Shown here: positions 59,177 to 64,000 of the stretch, one piece after another | Position numbering within the stretch: position 1 is the first letter of the stretch | Layout: every line of letters starts with the position of its first letter | Source of the DNA: Rhizobiaceae bacterium | GTDB lineage: Bacteria > Pseudomonadota > Alphaproteobacteria > Rhizobiales > Rhizobiaceae | Direction: 5' to 3' | Length of the DNA: 64,000 nt | NCBI GenBank assembly: GCA_025698895.1 | Contig: JAILWO010000003.1 | Span: 186,001-250,000, forward strand | The notes under the pieces: generated by a model | Databases searched by the model: none | Told to the model about the DNA's origin: nothing | The model's input: the letters and a program-made list of their open reading frames with translations, nothing else | Translations under genes and position numbers: made by a program

Positions 59177-61726
59177 ATGGCGCGAGCGGGCGTCGACACG
59201 CTGCTGAAGGAATACCGGCAAAAGCGCGACTTCACCAGAACCGCCGAGCCCGACCATGCCGCCCCGAACCGGCAGGGCGGCGAACGGAGCTTCGTGGTCC
59301 AGAAGCACGACGCGACGCGGCTCCATTACGACTTCCGGCTCGAATGGGAGGGCGTGCTGAAGAGCTGGGCGGTGACCCGAGGGCCGAGCTACGATCCGTC
59401 CGAAAAGCGGCTGGCGGTGCGCACCGAAGATCATCCGCTCGCCTATGGCTCGTTCGAGGGGACGATACCCAAGGACCAGTATGGCGGCGGGACCGTCATG
59501 CTGTGGGATCGCGGCGGCTGGGAGCCCGTCGGCGATTTCGGCAAGGGCCTGAAGGAGGGCAAGATCGTCTTCAGGCTCGAAGGGGAGCGCCTGAAGGGCG
59601 AGTGGACGCTGGTGCGCATGAAGCCCAAGCCGGGCGAAAAGCGCGAAAACTGGCTGATGATCAAGCATCGCGAGGAGGGCGTGAAGCCGCCGCGCGGCGA
59701 CGTGTTGAAGAAGTTCGACAAGAGCGTCGCCAGCGGCCGCACCATGACCGCGATCGCAAAGGGCGGCCGGTCGCTGGCCAAGAGCGATCTGGTCGCAGAA
59801 CGCCCCGCGCCGTCGAGGAAGAGCCCGACCGGGCGAAAGGGCAGGGCCGCCATGCCGCGCTGGCGCGAGCCGCAATTGGCCACGCTGGTCGACGAAGCGC
59901 CGGAAGGCGACCAGTGGCTGTCGGAGCTGAAATATGACGGCTATCGCACACTGATCACCATCGCAGGCGGCAAGGCGAAGGTCTTCACCCGCAACGGCAA
60001 GGACTGGACCGACAAGTTTCCTTCCGTCGCCGAGGCCGCCGCACGGCTCGATGTCTCCAGCGCCCTTCTCGACGGCGAGATCGTCGCCTTCGACAAGGCG
60101 GGCCGCACCGACTTCTCGTCCCTGCAGAAGGCGATCAAGGCAGGCGGGCGGGACCTGTCCTGCTTCGTCTTCGACTGTCTTGAACTGGAAGGCGAGGACC
60201 TCACAGGCCTGGCGCTGGTCGAGCGCAAGGCCCGTCTGGAAACACTGCTCGGCGAAGGCAGCGCGCCGCTGATCTATTCCAGCCACGTGACGGGCCAGGC
60301 GCCGAAGGTGCTGGCTCAGATCTGTTCGGCCGGCCACGAAGGGATCGTCGCCAAGCGCGCGAACGATTCCTACAGGTCGGGCCGCGGCCGTAGCTGGCTG
60401 AAGGTCAAGTGCACACGGCGCCAGGAGTTCGTCGTCGGCGGCTGGCGGCCGAGCGACAAGAAGGGCCGCACGGTCTCGTCCCTGCTGATCGGCGTCTTCG
60501 ATGGCCAAAAACTCGTCTACAAGGGCAGGGTGGGCGCGTTCGAGGGCGACACGCTGGACCTGATCGGGCCGCTGCTTTCGAAACAGGCGCGCAAGACCTC
60601 GCCCTTCGCCGGTGACCTGCCGAGGGAGATCAGGCGCGACGCAAGGTTCGTCACGCCCGACCTCGTCATCGAGGTCGATTTCACAGAATTCACCGCCGAC
60701 GGCGTGGTGCGCCACGGCGTGGTGAAGGGGCTGCGCGAGGACAAGAAGGCCGGCGAGGTCGTGCTGGAGAAGCCTTCGGCCTCGACAAAGGGGGCGATGA
60801 AAGGATCCAAGCCCATGCAAGAGCACGAGACCCGGGACGTCTTCGCCGGCGTGAAACTGTCGAGCCCCGACAAGGTGCTGTTCAAGGAGCAGGGGGTGAC
60901 CAAGGCCGATCTCGCCGCGCATTATGAGCGCGTCGCCGAGCGCATCCTGCCGCATGTCGAAAGGCGCCTCGTCAGCCTGGTGCGCTGTCCTGACGGTGCG
61001 TCTGGCCAGTGCTTCTTCCAGAAGCACGACGCCAAGGGCTTTCCCGACGAACTCAAGCGCATGGAGGTCGAGGAAAGCGGCGGCAAGCGCGACACCTATC
61101 TCTATGCGGAAGACCTGTCGGCGCTGATCGCCGGCGTCCAGGTGGGCACACTCGAATTCCATATTTGGGGGTCGCGCATCGACCGTCTCGAACAGCCAGA
61201 CCGCCTGGTCTTCGATCTCGATCCGGACGAGGGGCTGGATTTCGGCGATGTGCGCGAGGCGGCGTTCGACATGCGCGACAGGCTGGACAAGATCGGCCTG
61301 CGGACGGTGGCGATGGTCACCGGCGGCAAGGGCGTCCACGTGATCGCGCCGCTGGCGCGGCGGGCGGAGTGGCCGCAGGTCAAGGATTTCGCGCGCGGCT
61401 TCGCCACGACGGTCGCCGCCGATGCTCCGGACCGCTATGTCGCGACGATGTCGAAGGCCAAGCGCAAGGGCAAGATCTTCATCGACTATCTGCGCAACGA
61501 GCGCGGCTCGACGGCGATCGCGCCCTATTCGACGCGGGCGCGCAAGGGCGCGCCCGTGGCCACGCCGGTGTCGTGGGACGAGCTGGCATCGCTCAAGGCC
61601 GCCAACGGTTTCCATATCGGCGACATGGAAGGCCGGCTCGACGGGGCCGATCCATGGGCGGACGCGTCGTCGTGGAAGCAGTCGATCACCAAAACGATGC
61701 TGAAGGCGGTCGACGCCGGGGACTGA
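59177..61726 (+). CDS. ligD: ATP-dependent DNA ligase LigD (PE-ligase-polymerase)
   Basis: An 849-residue three-domain repair enzyme in the order phosphoesterase (about residues 38-160, FVVQKHDATRLHYDFRLEW), ligase (about 215-530, motif I ELKYDGYR with the adenylated Lys 252, GIVAKR) and polymerase (about 555-835, FHIWGSRID, LVFDLDPDEGLDF for metals). It trims, fills and seals double-strand breaks with Ku. This domain order is usual for Rhizobiales. Convergent with the ASKHA gene, three bases between stops. Confidence 0.96.
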   Translation: MARAGVDTLLKEYRQKRDFTRTAEPDHAAPNRQGGERSFVVQKHDATRLHYDFRLEWEGVLKSWAVTRGPSYDPSEKRLAVRTEDHPLAYGSFEGTIPKDQYGGGTVMLWDRGGWEPVGDFGKGLKEGKIVFRLEGERLKGEWTLVRMKPKPGEKRENWLMIKHREEGVKPPRGDVLKKFDKSVASGRTMTAIAKGGRSLAKSDLVAERPAPSRKSPTGRKGRAAMPRWREPQLATLVDEAPEGDQWLSELKYDGYRTLITIAGGKAKVFTRNGKDWTDKFPSVAEAAARLDVSSALLDGEIVAFDKAGRTDFSSLQKAIKAGGRDLSCFVFDCLELEGEDLTGLALVERKARLETLLGEGSAPLIYSSHVTGQAPKVLAQICSAGHEGIVAKRANDSYRSGRGRSWLKVKCTRRQEFVVGGWRPSDKKGRTVSSLLIGVFDGQKLVYKGRVGAFEGDTLDLIGPLLSKQARKTSPFAGDLPREIRRDARFVTPDLVIEVDFTEFTADGVVRHGVVKGLREDKKAGEVVLEKPSASTKGAMKGSKPMQEHETRDVFAGVKLSSPDKVLFKEQGVTKADLAAHYERVAERILPHVERRLVSLVRCPDGASGQCFFQKHDAKGFPDELKRMEVEESGGKRDTYLYAEDLSALIAGVQVGTLEFHIWGSRIDRLEQPDRLVFDLDPDEGLDFGDVREAAFDMRDRLDKIGLRTVAMVTGGKGVHVIAPLARRAEWPQVKDFARGFATTVAADAPDRYVATMSKAKRKGKIFIDYLRNERGSTAIAPYSTRARKGAPVATPVSWDELASLKAANGFHIGDMEGRLDGADPWADASSWKQSITKTMLKAVDAGD

Positions 61727-61729
61727 CGC

Positions 61730-63799
61730 TCAACCGTCGCGCGAACGCCGCGCGGCGCGCTCCTCGCGGGAGCGGCGGCGCGGGCCGCTCGAGCCGTCCG
61801 CGCCGGTGCCGAGCAGTTTGCGCGGCGGCAGCTTCACCGCCTCGGCGAGCTTGGGGAAGCTGTCGGTCTTGTTGGGGATGGCCATGGCGTCGACGAAGAG
61901 CTGCTGGAAGTGCGGTTCCAGCGCGGTCTCGATCTTGACGATCTTTCTGACCGTCTTCTCGATCTCGCGGCGATAGTCGCGCGACAGGAGCGCCATCAGC
62001 GCCCCGGTGCCTGCCGCGTTGCCGACCGCCTTGACTTCGGCGAGGTCGCAATCGGGGATGAGGCCGAGCACCATGGCGTATTTCGGGTCGATGAACGAGC
62101 CGAAGGCGCCCGCGAAACAGATCGTGTCGACCTCTTGGATGTCCTGCTTTTCCATCAGGAGCTTGATGCCGGCATAGAGCGCGGCCTTGGCAAGCTGGAT
62201 GGCGCGCACGTCGTTCTGAGTGACGAGGATGCGCTGCGGACCCTCGCGCAGGAGATACGACCACGTCCGGCCCGACTGCTCGATGCGCGAGCTCTTCGCT
62301 GCCAGCGAACCGTCGATGACGCCGTCCTCGGAGATGATGCCGGCCAGATACATCTCCGCGACCACCTCAATGATGGCGGAGCCGCAGATGCCGGTAACGC
62401 CGACGGTGCCGGCGGCCTTCTCGAAACCGGGTTCGTCCGACCACTGGTCGACGCCGATGACCTTGTATTTCGGCTCAAGCGTTTCGGGGTCGATGCGCAC
62501 GCGTTCGATGGCACCGGGCGCGGCGCGCTGACCCGACGAGATTTCCGCGCCCTCGAAGGCGGGGCCGGTCGGCGAGGAGGCGGCCACCACGCGCTCGGAA
62601 TTGCCCAGCACGATTTCCGCATTGGTGCCGACATCGACCAGGAGCATCATCCGGTCCTGGCGGTGCGGCCCTTCCGACAGCACCGCGCCGGCGGCATCGG
62701 CGCCGACATGGCCGGCGATGCAGGGCAGCATGTAGATGCGCGCGCCGGTGTTGATGCCAAGCCCCAGATCGTCGGCCCAGGTATGCACCGAGCCGGATAC
62801 GGCGAGCGCGAAGGGTGCCTGGCCAAGTTCCGTCGGGTCAATGCCGAGGAACAGGTGGTGCATGATCGGATTACCGACAATCACCGCGTCGAGAACGTTG
62901 TTCGGGTCGACGCCGCCCTCGGCGCAGACCTTGCGGGTGAGTTCTGTCACCGCATCGCGCACCGCCTTGGTCAGGGCGGCGCGGCCGGTCGGGTTCATCA
63001 TCACGTAGGAGACGCGGCTCATCAGATCCTCGCCGAAGCGGATCTGGGGGTTTGGCGCGCCGGAGGTCGCGATGATGCGGCCCGACAGCAGCGACACGAG
63101 ATGCATGGCGATCGTGGTCGAGCCGATGTCGCAGGCGATACCATAGGCCTCGTTGTGAAGGCCGGGCCACAGGGCGATGATGTTGGGCCGCGAGGCCTCC
63201 AGATCGCGATGGATGGCGGCCGTGACGCCCCAGTTGCCCTTGCGCAAGATGCCCTGGACCTGCGGGATCAGATATTGTGAGACCAGCAGGTTGTCCCAGC
63301 CCCAGTCGCGGTCGAGCATCGCCTTGAGGCGGTCCAGATCGCCGAGCGGCTTGTGCATATCGGGCGGGTCCACCTCGACATAGCAGAGCTGGACGGCGGG
63401 ATTGCGCTCGATGATCCGGTCGATCGCGGCCTTGCGGATGACCTGCGCGTTGACGACCGTATCCTGCGGCACGTCGACGACGAGGTCGCCCTGGATGGTG
63501 GCCGAGCAGGACAGCCGTCTCCCTTCCGGCAGGCCGCGCTTGTCGACATAGCGCTGCTCCTTCGGCCCGACCGCGGAGATGTGGTCGTTGGAGGAGACGA
63601 TCTTGTGCTTGGCGAAGCTGCCTTCCTGCACCTCGATCTGGCAGCGCCCGCAGGTGGCGCGTCCGCCGCACACGCTCTCGACATAGACGCCGAGCTCGCG
63701 CGCGGCGTCGAGGACGGACGTGCCCCTGGGAAAGCGTCCCCGCTTGCCCGACGGCATGAACAGGACGAGGGGATCCGAGATGTTGGGGGGACGGTTCAC
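61730..63799 (-). CDS. [2Fe-2S]-ASKHA protein (RamA-like corrinoid activation family)
   Basis: A 689-residue protein. An N-terminal ferredoxin-like domain binds [2Fe-2S] via Cys 44, 50, 53 and 98 (CGGRATCGRC, LSC); a DUF4445-type ASKHA ATPase follows (GIACDIGSTTIAMHLVSLLSG, LLVDVGTNAEIVLGN, ICFAGAFGSFIDPKYAMVLGL). Such proteins reductively reactivate corrinoid proteins of methyltransferase systems with ATP. The start is GTG at 63799 with GAGGAA six bases upstream. The C-terminal 50 residues are basic and low-complexity. The corrinoid partner is outside the window; quaternary amine demethylation would fit the neighbourhood. Confidence 0.87.
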   Translation of the reverse strand: MNRPPNISDPLVLFMPSGKRGRFPRGTSVLDAARELGVYVESVCGGRATCGRCQIEVQEGSFAKHKIVSSNDHISAVGPKEQRYVDKRGLPEGRRLSCSATIQGDLVVDVPQDTVVNAQVIRKAAIDRIIERNPAVQLCYVEVDPPDMHKPLGDLDRLKAMLDRDWGWDNLLVSQYLIPQVQGILRKGNWGVTAAIHRDLEASRPNIIALWPGLHNEAYGIACDIGSTTIAMHLVSLLSGRIIATSGAPNPQIRFGEDLMSRVSYVMMNPTGRAALTKAVRDAVTELTRKVCAEGGVDPNNVLDAVIVGNPIMHHLFLGIDPTELGQAPFALAVSGSVHTWADDLGLGINTGARIYMLPCIAGHVGADAAGAVLSEGPHRQDRMMLLVDVGTNAEIVLGNSERVVAASSPTGPAFEGAEISSGQRAAPGAIERVRIDPETLEPKYKVIGVDQWSDEPGFEKAAGTVGVTGICGSAIIEVVAEMYLAGIISEDGVIDGSLAAKSSRIEQSGRTWSYLLREGPQRILVTQNDVRAIQLAKAALYAGIKLLMEKQDIQEVDTICFAGAFGSFIDPKYAMVLGLIPDCDLAEVKAVGNAAGTGALMALLSRDYRREIEKTVRKIVKIETALEPHFQQLFVDAMAIPNKTDSFPKLAEAVKLPPRKLLGTGADGSSGPRRRSREERAARRSRDG

Positions 63800-63809
63800 T
63801 GCGAATTCC

Positions 63810-64000
63810 TCAGCCGGCCCCGCTTCTTGCCTGTACCAGCTCCACCGCGCCCATCCAGACGGACAGATAGATCGCGCTGGCAACAACGGTGACAGCGACT
63901 GCTGTTGCGATACGCAGGGCGGAGTTGGAGTCGGATTTCAGGCGCTCGGACAGAAAGCGGTAGGTGATCTCGCCAATTGCGACCGCGAGGTAGCCGCTGA
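63810..64000 (-). CDS. C-terminal part of a membrane protein, cut by window edge
   Basis: Minus-strand frame without start in the window, ending 10 bp before the ASKHA start. It reads YLAVAIGEITYRFLSERLKS, then one hydrophobic helix (VAVTVVASAIYLSVWMGAV) and a short tail. No family recognised. Its close spacing suggests it is cotranscribed with the ASKHA gene. Confidence 0.6.
   Translation of the reverse strand, partial: SGYLAVAIGEITYRFLSERLKSDSNSALRIATAVAVTVVASAIYLSVWMGAVELVQARSGAG

Noticed and set aside
58952-61615. 887-codon open frame antisense to ligD
   Set aside because: Shadow of a GC-rich gene; protein is low-complexity His/Arg/Ala-rich, while the opposite strand encodes all LigD motifs.

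Overview
The window looks like a chromosomal stretch from a GC-rich alphaproteobacterium of the Rhizobiales, most likely near the Phyllobacteriaceae (Mesorhizobium/Aminobacter type). The evidence is the gene repertoire (choline ChoXWV, an LsrB/VtlR-like LysR next to a DUF1127 gene, Ku plus a PE-ligase-polymerase LigD, ClpS, GcvT-fused dimethylglycine dehydrogenase), two putative EcfG-type promoters, and CTTCTCCC/CCCTCTCCCC palindromic intergenic repeats of the kind common in rhizobia. No plasmid or phage backbone genes are visible. LAYOUT. (1) 55-6733, minus strand: sugar-acid catabolic operon (FadR-type GntR regulator, IolB/KduI-like isomerase, TRAP transporter DctPQM, 2-hydroxyacid dehydrogenase, SDR). 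Divergent from it at 6864-9853 is a tripartite tricarboxylate transporter (TctCBA) whose tctB carries a frameshift, followed by the 3' remnant of an aldehyde dehydrogenase gene. A paired GntR operator lies between the two units. (2) 10493-17923: ArsR-type regulator, GH51 arabinofuranosidase, sugar ABC transporter (binding protein and two permeases), with the UgpC-type ATPase and an unrecognised gene on the other strand: an arabino-oligosaccharide module with several operator-like palindromes. (3) 18368-23278: PrkA kinase, YeaH/DUF444 and SpoVR stress operon behind an EcfG-like promoter. (4) 23367-27660: a mercury resistance operon (merR / merT-P-F-A plus a second flavin disulfide oxidoreductase) in which merT is frameshifted and merP has an in-frame stop, while merF and merA are intact; it ends next to a tRNA-Met gene at 27945-28021. 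(5) 28250-33050: Gfo/Idh/MocA oxidoreductase and a three-gene set (GNAT/BioF2-like, PIG-L deacetylase, polytopic membrane protein), probably for surface glycan metabolism. (6) 33170-34068: a cluster of five palindromic repeats around a DUF559 nuclease-like gene. (7) 34086-39725: secreted protein plus L,D-transpeptidase-like protein, dimethylglycine/sarcosine-dehydrogenase-like flavoprotein, DUF1194 protein and a GlxA/GbdR-type AraC regulator. (8) 40068-44224: an accessory patch with a RES-Xre toxin-antitoxin pair, a degenerate gene, and a desaturase and cold-shock gene bounded by a 184-bp direct duplication of the 3' end of the neighbouring DUF2333 gene. (9) 44225-52228: a five-gene uncharacterised operon (coiled-coil protein, 380-aa protein, AAA ATPase, 428-aa protein, DUF2333 membrane protein) invaded by a VapBC pair and by a second DUF559-repeat unit. 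(10) 52323-64000: thymidine kinase, choline ABC transporter ChoXWV, ClpS, DUF1127/LysR pair, Ku-LigD end-joining genes behind a second EcfG-like promoter, and a [2Fe-2S] ASKHA (RamA-like) corrinoid-activation protein. WORKING TOGETHER. Two metabolic themes recur: uptake and breakdown of plant-derived sugars and sugar acids (regions 1 and 2), and quaternary amine/one-carbon metabolism (choline uptake, dimethylglycine-type dehydrogenase, GbdR-like regulator, ASKHA protein). A third theme is stress survival (PrkA-SpoVR, Ku-LigD, cold shock, mercury). Gene functions are inferred from motifs and family knowledge; no database search was run.
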